Shown here piece after piece: positions 46,594 to 55,894 of a DNA stretch of 64,000 bases. The stretch lies in the NCBI GenBank assembly GCA_019114005.1, contig DXGH01000071.1, forward strand, positions 1 through 64,000, read 5' to 3'. The translations under genes and the position numbers were made by a program. Position 1 is the stretch's first letter. The number at the start of each line of letters is the position of its first letter. Under the pieces are notes generated by a model, which searched no databases, was not told where the DNA came from, and saw only the letters and a program-made list of their open reading frames with translations. Source of the stretch: Candidatus Acetatifactor stercoripullorum. Its GTDB lineage: Bacteria > Bacillota > Clostridia > Lachnospirales > Lachnospiraceae.

Positions 46594-48911
46594 TCCTGCG
46601 GCTGCTTCGTATCTATCTTCCAGGTGGTGGTCACCTTGAACAGGTCTCCGTCCACCTCAAGCTCCAGGCGTCCGTTCTGCAGCTCAGTGAAGCTCCTTGC
46701 AATGGCCAGGCCCAGGCCGCTGCCCTCTGTGTTTCTGGAGGCGTCGCCCCTGATAAAGCGTTCCGTCAGCTGTTTCGCCTCCACATGAATTTCCTGAGCG
46801 GAAATATTTTTCAGCGTAATGACAACCGTATCATCAATGCGGAAGCCGTTGATATAAACTCTGGTGCCGGGCATGGCATATTTTACAATATTCCCCACCA
46901 GATTTTCATAAATCCGGTAGGTTTTCTGGCTGTCTAAAGACAGCACCACCTTTTCGTCCGTCAGATTCAGTCTCAGGTCCAGACCGGCCTCCTCCAGCTT
47001 GTCAGACCATTCAAAGAGCACCTGCTTTACCAGATTCATAATGTCTACCTTCACAAAATTCAGAGTAATGTTTCCCGTGCTGGCCTTGCTGACTTCAAAT
47101 AAATCCTCGATCAGCACCTTAAGACGATTGGACTTACGCTCCAAAGTATCTAAATATTCCCGTCTCTGCTCCTCCGTAAGATTTTCATCCTTCAAAAGAT
47201 TGATATAGGTGATGATAGCGGTCAAAGGCGTTTTTAAATCATGGGACACATTGGTGATCAGCTCCGACTTCATTTTCTGACTCTTCACCCCCTCCTCTAC
47301 TGCTTTCCGGAAGCCCCTCTGAATACGGATCAGCTGAGGCTTTAAGGGTTCAAACACGCCCAGGTCCTCCGTCATATTTCCATTCAGATTCCCTTCCGCT
47401 ATCCTATTGATATATCCAAGCAGGATGCTGTATTTTTTCTGGATACCGCTGATATACTTTTTCAAAATAAAATACAGTACCACAGAATAGATTACCACGA
47501 TGAACAGGCCGCTGACCCAGAAACTGCTGATAATAAGCAGGATCACGCCATTGATCAAAACTACCTTCCAGATGAGCTTTTTAGCACTTTTGGTCACGTC
47601 AAAGTGGTTTAAGGCGTCATACACCTCCAAAAACCTGGTTTTCAGAAAAGGGAATATGCGGTAGATGACGCTGCGTTCTTTGATATACCTCTTGATTCCC
47701 AGCTCCCGTACCAATCTAAAGCAGGTTCCCCCGTACCATGCACCGAAAAACAGCAGGCCAAGAGCCAGAAGATTAAGCGTCAAGACAAGAAGCCTTGCCG
47801 CCACAGCGGGCATATACGCTTCGAATCCCTTTTGGTAGCTTCCGTCCGCCACATTCATCACAAGCTCCACCACCGTAACATCTGACAGAGAAATCAGCAT
47901 TACCATAAGCACCAGAACCGCTTCTGCAGGAATCCGGTACAGCTTAAGGCTTCCAAAGCTTTCCTTTTTGGATACCGGCAAAAAAAGCGCCGCCAAAAAC
48001 AGCAATCCCAGAAAAATGAGGTAAAGATTTGCGCTGCCGGAATATCTGTAAGCCTCATAAAGACTGTAGCCGTCATAGACATATCCGCCTCCGGGAAGAT
48101 TGATATAGTCCTCCTCCCACATTTGCTGCCAGTCGTTCTGAGCAATACAGAAGGTAATCCGGAAATTTGTGGGCATTGAGATTGTGTACAACGAGGAGGG
48201 CTGTCCTTCTACGCCAAAATCCTTCGTCAGATTTTCCAGACTTAAATTCCGCATAACCTCGTTGGCATATTTCCGGATGATGGTGGCATTATTTCCCTTT
48301 ACCGTGCTTCCGATGGAGACATTTCCGCTTTCATCAAATTCAAAGCTCAAATAAAAATATTGATCTGCCAGGGAGATTTCAGGGGAGGAAAGGTTGGTGA
48401 GAATTTCTCCTGTGGAAAGGTCCTCGGCAAGGTAATCATAGTAAAGATTCATCTGCGCAAAGCTGCTCTCCAGCTGGGAAAAATGATCATTCAGATAATT
48501 GCTGCAGGAAACAAGCGCGTCGTATTCCCCCGTATTTTCCGCATACAGCTCCTGATACTCCTGGGAGGTCTCATCATGAATCCATTCTTTCCCCTCTGCA
48601 GGCTGCATAAACAGTTCGCTGTAGCTTAAATTGGTATTATTTACTTTGTTGTACATATCCCGATACAGCAGATAGCTGTACTGATAGAGAAAGGTGACGC
48701 CGTTTTCCGTCTCCACCGGGCTGGTACGGAGATTCTCCACACCCTTCCGAAAGCTTCCGTAAAATGCCGTATACAAAAGAGCACAGACACAGGCGGCACA
48801 GACTCCAAAGAAAATCCAGAGAAAAGAAAGGGAATGCTTCTTTTTCATGGCTGTTTTCTCCTCTGTGGCAATATTCTCTTCTGCGGTTTCAATTTGTCTC
48901 TGATCACCCAT
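46590..48911 (-). CDS. Large sensor histidine kinase
   Basis: Membrane kinase of 773 residues. A TM lies near 28-48, a large extracytoplasmic region follows to about 290, then several further TM helices (ANLYLIFLGLLFLAALFLP, LVLTLNLLALGLLFFGAWY, GVILLIISSFWVSGLFIVVI). The HisKA motif is NVSHDLKTPLTAIITYINLL, the N-box is YENLVGNIVKYAMPG and the ATP lid GSGLGLAIARSF. The signal is unknown. It follows its OmpR-type regulator by 41 nt and is convergent with the LysR gene, overlapping by 4 bp. Confidence 0.92.
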   Translation of the reverse strand: MGDQRQIETAEENIATEEKTAMKKKHSLSFLWIFFGVCAACVCALLYTAFYGSFRKGVENLRTSPVETENGVTFLYQYSYLLYRDMYNKVNNTNLSYSELFMQPAEGKEWIHDETSQEYQELYAENTGEYDALVSCSNYLNDHFSQLESSFAQMNLYYDYLAEDLSTGEILTNLSSPEISLADQYFYLSFEFDESGNVSIGSTVKGNNATIIRKYANEVMRNLSLENLTKDFGVEGQPSSLYTISMPTNFRITFCIAQNDWQQMWEEDYINLPGGGYVYDGYSLYEAYRYSGSANLYLIFLGLLFLAALFLPVSKKESFGSLKLYRIPAEAVLVLMVMLISLSDVTVVELVMNVADGSYQKGFEAYMPAVAARLLVLTLNLLALGLLFFGAWYGGTCFRLVRELGIKRYIKERSVIYRIFPFLKTRFLEVYDALNHFDVTKSAKKLIWKVVLINGVILLIISSFWVSGLFIVVIYSVVLYFILKKYISGIQKKYSILLGYINRIAEGNLNGNMTEDLGVFEPLKPQLIRIQRGFRKAVEEGVKSQKMKSELITNVSHDLKTPLTAIITYINLLKDENLTEEQRREYLDTLERKSNRLKVLIEDLFEVSKASTGNITLNFVKVDIMNLVKQVLFEWSDKLEEAGLDLRLNLTDEKVVLSLDSQKTYRIYENLVGNIVKYAMPGTRVYINGFRIDDTVVITLKNISAQEIHVEAKQLTERFIRGDASRNTEGSGLGLAIARSFTELQNGRLELEVDGDLFKVTTTWKIDTKQPQD

Positions 48912-48952
48912 CTAACCCATCCTTTCTCCACAATCTCCCTGCTTTATCACAG

Positions 48953-49666
48953 CTACTGCTTATCAATTTTATAGCCTACGCCCCACACCACCTTAAGATA
49001 TTTGGGATTTTTGGGATCAATTTCAATTTTCTCCCGTATATTTCGCACGTGCACCATAATGGTGTCTGTGTTTACCGCCTTTTCATTCCAGATTCTTTCA
49101 TAAATTTCGTCTGCGGAAAAAACTCTTCCGGGATTTTTAATCAACAGCTGCACAATCTTAAATTCCATGGGCGTCAGCTTTACCGGCTCCCCGTCCACGC
49201 TGACCTCCACGGTATCCTCATTCAATTCCAGACCGCCGATGGTGTAAATATGATCGTTCCCGGCCTCATTGTTCACTGCAGAGAGATATTTGGAATACCT
49301 GCGCAGATGAGAATTTACTCTTGCCAGAAGCTCCAGAGGCGTAAAGGGCTTTGTGATATAATCATCGGCCCCCATATTCAGCCCCATGATTTTGTCCACC
49401 TCCTCAGACTTGGCAGAAAGCATCAGCACCGGAAATTCATAATCCATGGCCCGCAGCTTCATCAGCATGCTCACTCCATCCATAACCGGCATCATAATAT
49501 CCACAATGGCCAGATGGATTTCCTCCTTCTTTATAACGTCAAGTCCTTCCTTGCCGTTTGCGGCCTGAAACACCACATAGCCTTGATTTTTCAAATAAAT
49601 TTCCACGCCCTCGCGAATTTCCCTGTCGTCCTCCACAATCAAAATATGAAACCTGCTATTGTCCAT
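48953..49666 (-). CDS. OmpR-family response regulator
   Basis: Regulator of 237 residues. The receiver shows ILIVEDDREIREGVEIYL, phosphoacceptor Asp in LAIVDIMMPVMDGVSM and Lys in DDYITKPFTPLELLARV. The winged helix shows VKLTPMEFKIVQLLIKNPGRVFSADEIYERIW and GVGYKID (split). Partner of the large kinase downstream. The ATG at 49666 has GAGGG 6 nt upstream; a longer frame to 49717 is unlikely. Confidence 0.94.
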   Translation of the reverse strand: MDNSRFHILIVEDDREIREGVEIYLKNQGYVVFQAANGKEGLDVIKKEEIHLAIVDIMMPVMDGVSMLMKLRAMDYEFPVLMLSAKSEEVDKIMGLNMGADDYITKPFTPLELLARVNSHLRRYSKYLSAVNNEAGNDHIYTIGGLELNEDTVEVSVDGEPVKLTPMEFKIVQLLIKNPGRVFSADEIYERIWNEKAVNTDTIMVHVRNIREKIEIDPKNPKYLKVVWGVGYKIDKQ

Positions 49667-49773
49667 TGTCGTCCCTCTATTTCTGTAATTTTGCGGTTTT
49701 CTAAAAGCCGCCTGCATCTATTATATAAATGAACCGGCCTCATAGCAATCGCTTCTTATTTTGATTTTTTCCG

Positions 49774-50047
49774 TCAGTTTCCGCCAAGCAGGGAAAACAC
49801 CTGCTCTCCCAGCAGATAGCCTGCGCCCACAAAAAACAGATTCCATAAAAAAATTCCCATGGCGGAGCTTACCACATATTGCTTCAATTCCATACGAAGC
49901 ACTCCCGCCGGAATAGACACAAGGGTGCGCAGCACCGGCACAAGCTTGGCTGCAAAAACGCCCCAAAAGCCCGGCAGATACTGTGATCGCCATAACCATG
50001 AAGAAATTTATATTTCCCCTGGAGGCCATAATGCCGGAAAGGGGCAT
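49774..50047 (-). pseudogene. Decayed DedA-family membrane protein gene
   Basis: Two frames together give parts of a DedA protein. One begins MPLSGIMASRGNINFFMVM (ATG at 50047, GGGAG upstream), then runs out. The other frame, to the stop at 49774, reads FWGVFAAKLVPVLRTLVSIP and MGIFLWNLFFVGAGYLLGEQ. The central part of about 60 residues and the N-terminus are missing and the frame shifts between the pieces. Intact DedA proteins are about 200 aa. Function is surely lost. Confidence 0.75.
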
Positions 50048-50138
50048 GATTAACAAGCTCCCTCTTTTGTTCTTCCCTTATATTAAATTTGAAATATGAA
50101 AACCCCTTGCAGGAAAAAACAAAGAATTTCTAAAGAAA

Positions 50139-50189
50139 TGGCGCATAAAAAAAGAAAGACAGTCTCCTGCCTTCCTTTTTTATACGCCA
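50139..50189 (-). terminator. Large A/T-run hairpin after the ABC exporter gene
   Basis: A near-perfect stem: TGGCGCATAAAAAA on the left pairs with the complement ending at 50189, around a 12-nt loop. On the minus strand the closing strand has seven T. It lies 15 nt after the ABC gene stop and should stop transcription in either direction. Confidence 0.8.
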
Positions 50190-50203
50190 TCAGCGCGCAA
50201 TTC

Positions 50204-52009
50204 TCAGCTCTGTATTTTTTTCATGCTGTAGAAAATTCCCTTTTTGTCCATCAGCTCCTGATAGCTTCCATATTCCGCGCATTTTCCCCCGCTGATTACG
50301 GCAATTTTATCCGCTCCCCGTATGGTGGAAAGACGATGCGCCACGATGAACGTGGTGCGTCCCCTGGTCAGATTATCCACCGCCTCCTGAATCAGTTTTT
50401 CGGAAATGCTGTCCAGGGCGGAGGTAGCCTCATCCAGCACAATGATTTTGGGATCGCGGATCAACGCCCTGGCAATGGAAATTCTCTGTCTCTGCCCGCC
50501 GGAGAGCTTTCCGCCGTGCTCTCCCACCTGGGAGTCAAGTCCCTTTGGCAGAGATGCAATCAAATCGGTAAGATTTGCCGCCTGAATTACACTGTTTAGC
50601 TTCTCCTCCGACACATTCTCACAGCCGTAGGTAATATTGTCTCTGATGGTGCCGGAAAACAGAATGGAGGTCTGGGGCACCACCGCAAGATATTTTCTGT
50701 AGGTGCGCAGATCAATTTCCCGAAGGTCCTGCCCATCCATCAAAAGCCTGCCGGAATCTGCCAGATAAAAGCCGATCACCATATTTAAGATCGTGGACTT
50801 TCCTGCGCCGGATTCTCCCACCAGCGCGATGGTTTCTCCCTCTTTTACCTCAAGATTCAAGTCGTCCAATATATCCCGTTCTGACTCATGATACCTAAAA
50901 TGCACATTTTGAAAGGAAAAGTGCCCCTTTACATCCGAAATGCCGCGCTTTCCCTCATTCTGCTCCACATCATCCGACAAGAGCACCTCTCCGATAGAGT
51001 TGACGGATTCGATTCCCTTTGCAATGGTGGGCACCAGGGTAATGATGGCGGAAACCTGATTTACAATGGTAGAAAAATAGCTCTGATACAAGGTGATGTC
51101 TCCCGCCAGAATATTTCCCTGAAAGGCCAGATAGCCGGTAAAGGCCAGACATATGATCTGAAAAATCTGAAAAATGGCCCAGCCCACGGAGCCAAAGAGC
51201 GCCTGAATCAGGTCAAGCTTATACCCTTTTTCCGCCACAGCAAAGAGCTGTCCGCTCATTTTCTGAATCTCCTCTTCCTCCAAAGCATGGGCTCTGGTCA
51301 CAGGGATCAGCTCCACCATCTCCATCACCCTGGCTGAGGTTTCCTCCATCTCCTTGCGAAACTCTGCGTTGCGCTTTCTCATGACAGAGCGGAAGGATAC
51401 CATGGTTATGGCTGCGATGGGTGTGGTGACCAGAAAAAAGAGAAATACCACCAGACTTTTGCTCACTGTTACCGCCAGGGCAATACTGATATTGAGCACA
51501 ATGTTTAAGATAGACAAAAACATTTGGGTGGAAAGCCCCTCCACCGCCTCCACGTCCCTTATGATCTTAGACTGCAGCCGCCCGGACTGGGTTTCCGTGT
51601 GATAGGAAATAGACAGCTGCTGCAGCTTGCAGATCAAGGCCTTGCGAAGTCCTGTCTCAGCGTATCTGGTTGCCTGGCTTTTGTAATCCGTATAAAGGTA
51701 ATTCATGGGCACATTCAGTGCAATGAGAAAAACCATCAGAATGGAATACAGTATAATGTTTCGGACACTGTCCGGATTTTTTGCAGTGATGTCGTTGATA
51801 ATATTGGCTGTCACTATGGGCAGCACCCACACGCAGCTGTGCTTGATAAAGAAAAAAACCACCGCCAGCACAAATTTGTGATAATTTCCCTTATACAAAG
51901 CAACCAGCGTCATGAGGGGATGTCCTTTGTGGCGCTTATACATTTCCGTAAACCAATGCTCCGGCTCCATCCCCTTTGGGGGCTTCATTTTATCTTGAAA
52001 GGATGACAT
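50204..52009 (-). CDS. ABC transporter, fused permease and ATPase (exporter type)
   Basis: Homodimer- or heterodimer-type ABC exporter of 601 residues. The N-terminal half has six TM helices (from FVLAVVFFFIKHSCVWVLP), with the C-terminal ATPase: Walker A GESGAGKST, signature LSGGQRQRISIARAL, Walker B IIVLDEATSALD and H-loop FIVAHRLSTIRGA. Its substrate (drug, peptide or lipid) is unknown. No partner ABC gene is adjacent, suggesting a homodimer. GAGGT precedes the ATG. It is preceded by the ilvC terminator and followed by a strong hairpin. Confidence 0.92.
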   Translation of the reverse strand: MSSFQDKMKPPKGMEPEHWFTEMYKRHKGHPLMTLVALYKGNYHKFVLAVVFFFIKHSCVWVLPIVTANIINDITAKNPDSVRNIILYSILMVFLIALNVPMNYLYTDYKSQATRYAETGLRKALICKLQQLSISYHTETQSGRLQSKIIRDVEAVEGLSTQMFLSILNIVLNISIALAVTVSKSLVVFLFFLVTTPIAAITMVSFRSVMRKRNAEFRKEMEETSARVMEMVELIPVTRAHALEEEEIQKMSGQLFAVAEKGYKLDLIQALFGSVGWAIFQIFQIICLAFTGYLAFQGNILAGDITLYQSYFSTIVNQVSAIITLVPTIAKGIESVNSIGEVLLSDDVEQNEGKRGISDVKGHFSFQNVHFRYHESERDILDDLNLEVKEGETIALVGESGAGKSTILNMVIGFYLADSGRLLMDGQDLREIDLRTYRKYLAVVPQTSILFSGTIRDNITYGCENVSEEKLNSVIQAANLTDLIASLPKGLDSQVGEHGGKLSGGQRQRISIARALIRDPKIIVLDEATSALDSISEKLIQEAVDNLTRGRTTFIVAHRLSTIRGADKIAVISGGKCAEYGSYQELMDKKGIFYSMKKIQS

Positions 52010-52020
52010 AAAATAACCTC

Positions 52021-52046
52021 AAAAAGGGGATGCCTGGCATCCCCTT
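52021..52046 (-). terminator. Intrinsic terminator of ilvC
   Basis: AAGGGGATG (52024-52032) pairs with CATCCCCTT (52038-52046) over a 5-nt loop; on the minus strand a T-run follows. It lies 12 nt after the ilvC stop. Confidence 0.88.
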
Positions 52047-52058
52047 CCTTTGTCTTTA

Positions 52059-53099
<1,041 letters not shown>

Positions 53100-53143
53100 T
53101 CATTAAATTTATAACTGATAGGTTTCCCTAGAGCTAACGCATA

Positions 53144-53650
53144 TCAATCCCCGGTTATGTAAGTGACATTCTCCGTGCCCCGTCCCAGTCCGGCAAGTCC
53201 TGTTCTGGCCAGCTCCAGAATTTCATGTCCCTCCAGCAGATGAATAAAGGCATCTATCTTGCTCTGATCGCCGGTAAGCTCTATGATCAGGCTCTCCGGC
53301 GCCACATCTATGATTTTGGCCCTGAAAATATCCGTAATGGCGATGATGCTGGGGCGTTTGTCCGCCTCCGCCCTCACCTTAATCAGCACAAGCTCCCGGT
53401 ATACGCTTTCCTGGGGCTTAAGCTCCTTGATATCCCGGACATCCACCAGCTTTCCCACCTGCTTTTCTATCTGTTCCAGGATTTCATCGTCTCCCGAAGT
53501 CACAATGGTAATCCTGGTAAAGCGGGGGTCTGCAGTTACGCCCGCAGTTATGCTCTCAATGTTGTAGCCCCTTCTGGAAAAAAGTCCGGAAATCCGGCTG
53601 AGAACACCGGAGGTATTGTCCACAAGCAGCTGAAATACTTTTTTCTGCAT
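53144..53650 (-). CDS. ilvN: Acetolactate synthase small (regulatory) subunit
   Basis: Regulatory subunit with an N-terminal ACT domain (VLSRISGLFSRRGYNIESITAGVTADPR, split) and the ALS_ss C-terminal domain (ELVLIKVRAEADKRPSII). At 168 residues it is the typical IlvH/IlvN length. It binds valine for feedback inhibition. This is one of two small-subunit genes here; it has its own consensus promoter and precedes ilvC by 65 nt. Confidence 0.93.
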   Translation of the reverse strand: MQKKVFQLLVDNTSGVLSRISGLFSRRGYNIESITAGVTADPRFTRITIVTSGDDEILEQIEKQVGKLVDVRDIKELKPQESVYRELVLIKVRAEADKRPSIIAITDIFRAKIIDVAPESLIIELTGDQSKIDAFIHLLEGHEILELARTGLAGLGRGTENVTYITGD

Positions 53651-53687
53651 ATCCTTCTAACCTTTCCAAGCATCTTTCTAATTACTT

Positions 53688-53716
53688 AATATAGCAAGTT
53701 ACTGTGCGAATGTCAA
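53688..53716 (-). promoter_or_regulatory. Promoter of ilvN-ilvC
   Basis: Perfect TTGACA (53711-53716), 17-nt spacer, TATATT (53688-53693) on the minus strand. It lies between the two small-subunit genes, so ilvN-ilvC can be expressed independently of metH-ilvB. Confidence 0.8.
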
Positions 53717-53762
53717 CAAAAAACACTTTAGTCCGATAAAGCTTCAAATACCATCCCTCTTT

Positions 53763-54260
53763 CTATTTGGCCTCATCGTTTTCTGAGCACTTCGCCAAGG
53801 CAAGGGTCCCGGTTCTGGCAACCTCAACAATGCTGATAGACTGCAGCATATTGATCAAAAGCCTGATTTTTTCAGGATTGTCACAGATTTGTATGATCAT
53901 AAAGTGCTTCGACATATCCACAATCTCTGCTTTCATAATTTCACACAGTTCCATGATTTCCCGGCGGTTATTTTTATTGTACTTAATTTTGATCAGCATT
54001 AATTCCCTGGTAATGCACTGTTTTTCCGAATAGGTCTTTACCTTGATGACATCCAGCTTTTTGTTCAGCTGTTTTTCAATCTGCTCAATGGTCCGTTCGT
54101 CTCCGCTGCTGACAATGGTCATATTTGACACGGCCGGGTCGTCCGTCTCTCCCACCGCAAGACTGTCAATATTAAAGCATCTTCTGGAAAAAAGCCCCGC
54201 AACCTTACACAGAACACCGGAACGGTTCTCTACCAAAACCGAATAAATTCTCTTTTTCAT
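53763..54260 (-). CDS. Second acetolactate synthase small subunit (ilvN paralogue)
   Basis: ACT-domain regulatory protein of 165 residues, similar to the other small subunit (SVLVENRSGVLCKVAGLFSRR) but with a divergent C-terminal half (CITRELMLIKIKYNKNNRREI). The ATG at 54260 has AGGAGGG upstream; a longer frame to 54311 runs into ilvB. It lies 17 nt after ilvB, so it is likely the partner of that large subunit. Why two small subunits are kept is not shown by the sequence. Confidence 0.9.
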   Translation of the reverse strand: MKKRIYSVLVENRSGVLCKVAGLFSRRCFNIDSLAVGETDDPAVSNMTIVSSGDERTIEQIEKQLNKKLDVIKVKTYSEKQCITRELMLIKIKYNKNNRREIMELCEIMKAEIVDMSKHFMIIQICDNPEKIRLLINMLQSISIVEVARTGTLALAKCSENDEAK

Positions 54261-54277
54261 ATCCGTCCCTCCTTTTT

Positions 54278-55894
54278 TTACTTCACCAGGTCCATGGGAT
54301 CGATCAGGCATTCCAGCAGCATGGATTCATTCTTTTCCAAAAAGAGATCCAGCGTTTTGTCCACATGCTCCATATTTGCAAGCCGCAGAAAGGGGATGCC
54401 GTAAGCAGAGGAAAGCTTTTCCAAATCCGGGCTGCCCGACAAATCCACCACCGAATAATGATCCTTGTAGGTATAATGCTGATACTCCCGGACCATGCCC
54501 AGGTAATTGTTTTTCAGAACGATAATTTTCACCGGAATATCATGCTGGCGCATGGTTGCCAGCTCCATCATGGACATCTGGAAGGAGCCGTCCCCACAGA
54601 CCGCAATCACCTGTCTGTCCGGCGCAGCAAGCTTTGCCCCCATGGCCGCAGGAATAGAATATCCCATGGTGCCCATACCTCCGGAGGTGAAAAAATTGCC
54701 TTTTTTTACAATGTGATAGCCGCAGGACCATATCTGATTCTGCCCCACGTCCGCCACATAGACCGCATTCTCTTCCAATTTTTCGGACAGTCTCGTAATA
54801 AAAGCCGCCGGATCCACATAGGCGGGATTGGGATTTCTCTTTTTCACCATAGTCTCCCGGTATTCCCGCAAGGCAGCAAGCCACTGACTGTAGTCACAGG
54901 TAAAATCTTCCTTCAGAAAATCTTCAAAAATATGTTTTGCATCACCCACCAGTGGAATCGCAGGTCCTGCGTTTTTACCAATCTCCGCCGGATCCACATC
55001 TATGTGAACCAGCACCTTTCCCTGAGTGATCAAATCCGGCTGGCTCACCGCACGATCCGCCACTCTGGCTCCCACCATAATCAAAAGGTCAGATTCATTC
55101 ATAGCCCTGTTGGCATACGCTTTTCCGTTGTTTCCCACCATGCCAAAGTACAGGGGATGCTTTGTGGGCATGACGCCAATTCCCATCATGGTGGAAACCA
55201 CCGGTATCTGATGCCTCTCGGAAAAGCTTCTCAGCTCTCCCTGAGCGTCGCTTAAAAGGACGCCTCCTCCCGCACAGATAATGGGACGCTTTGCCCGCTC
55301 CAGCTCCTTTATCACCTTTTTGATCTGCACAGCATGTCCCTTTACCGTAGGCTTATAGGTGCGTAAGACTACCTCCTCCGGATACTTGAATTTCGAGATG
55401 GGAGCATTTTGGATATCAATGGGAATATCAATGAGCACGGGGCCTTTTCTGCCGGTGTTTGCAATATGAAAGGCCTCCTTAAACACTCTGGGAATATCAT
55501 TGACATTTTTGATCAGATAGCTGTACTTTACGAAGGACTCCACCGCTCCAGTGATATCCGCCTCCTGAAATACATCGCTGCCTAAAAGCTCGCTGTTTAC
55601 CTGTCCCGTAATGCAGATCAAAGGAATACTGTCAGCAAAGGCAGTGGCGATACCCGTGATCACATTGGTGGCTCCTGGGCCGGAGGTCACGGCGCATACG
55701 CCGGGCCTTCCTGTGATTCTGGCCATGCCGCTTGCCGCGTGAGCCGCATTCTGCTCTGTACGGATGAGAATGGTCCGGATATTCGAATCTAAAATACTGT
55801 TATAAAAAGGACAAATGGCAACACCGGGATAGCCAAATACCGTCTCTACCCCTTCCGCCTCAAGGCATTTTATTATGGCATCTGCTCCTATCAT
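54278..55894 (-). CDS. ilvB: Acetolactate synthase large subunit
   Basis: Thiamine-diphosphate enzyme condensing pyruvate (or with 2-oxobutyrate) in branched-chain amino acid synthesis. In 538 residues the N-terminus VETVFGYPGVAICPFYNSIL departs from the common GYPGG. The catalytic Glu lies in IRTEQNAAHAASGMARITG and the ThDP motif is GDGSFQMSMMELATM ending KNNYLG. Its ATG overlaps the metH stop by 4 bp (ATGA), coupling the two. It is followed by a small subunit. Confidence 0.94.
   Translation of the reverse strand: MIGADAIIKCLEAEGVETVFGYPGVAICPFYNSILDSNIRTILIRTEQNAAHAASGMARITGRPGVCAVTSGPGATNVITGIATAFADSIPLICITGQVNSELLGSDVFQEADITGAVESFVKYSYLIKNVNDIPRVFKEAFHIANTGRKGPVLIDIPIDIQNAPISKFKYPEEVVLRTYKPTVKGHAVQIKKVIKELERAKRPIICAGGGVLLSDAQGELRSFSERHQIPVVSTMMGIGVMPTKHPLYFGMVGNNGKAYANRAMNESDLLIMVGARVADRAVSQPDLITQGKVLVHIDVDPAEIGKNAGPAIPLVGDAKHIFEDFLKEDFTCDYSQWLAALREYRETMVKKRNPNPAYVDPAAFITRLSEKLEENAVYVADVGQNQIWSCGYHIVKKGNFFTSGGMGTMGYSIPAAMGAKLAAPDRQVIAVCGDGSFQMSMMELATMRQHDIPVKIIVLKNNYLGMVREYQHYTYKDHYSVVDLSGSPDLEKLSSAYGIPFLRLANMEHVDKTLDLFLEKNESMLLECLIDPMDLVK

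Noticed and set aside
48764..49732. Long plus-strand open frame of about 320 codons
   Set aside because: It is antisense to the response regulator and the start of the kinase, both with clear domains and ribosome sites; its product shows no family features.
53717..53762. Terminator after the ilvB-linked small subunit
   Set aside because: Only a 5-6 bp stem (CTTTA/TAAAG) precedes the T-run; too weak to call.
54365..55255. Plus-strand open frame of about 296 codons
   Set aside because: Antisense to ilvB; composition looks like reverse-strand reading, with many His and Ile.
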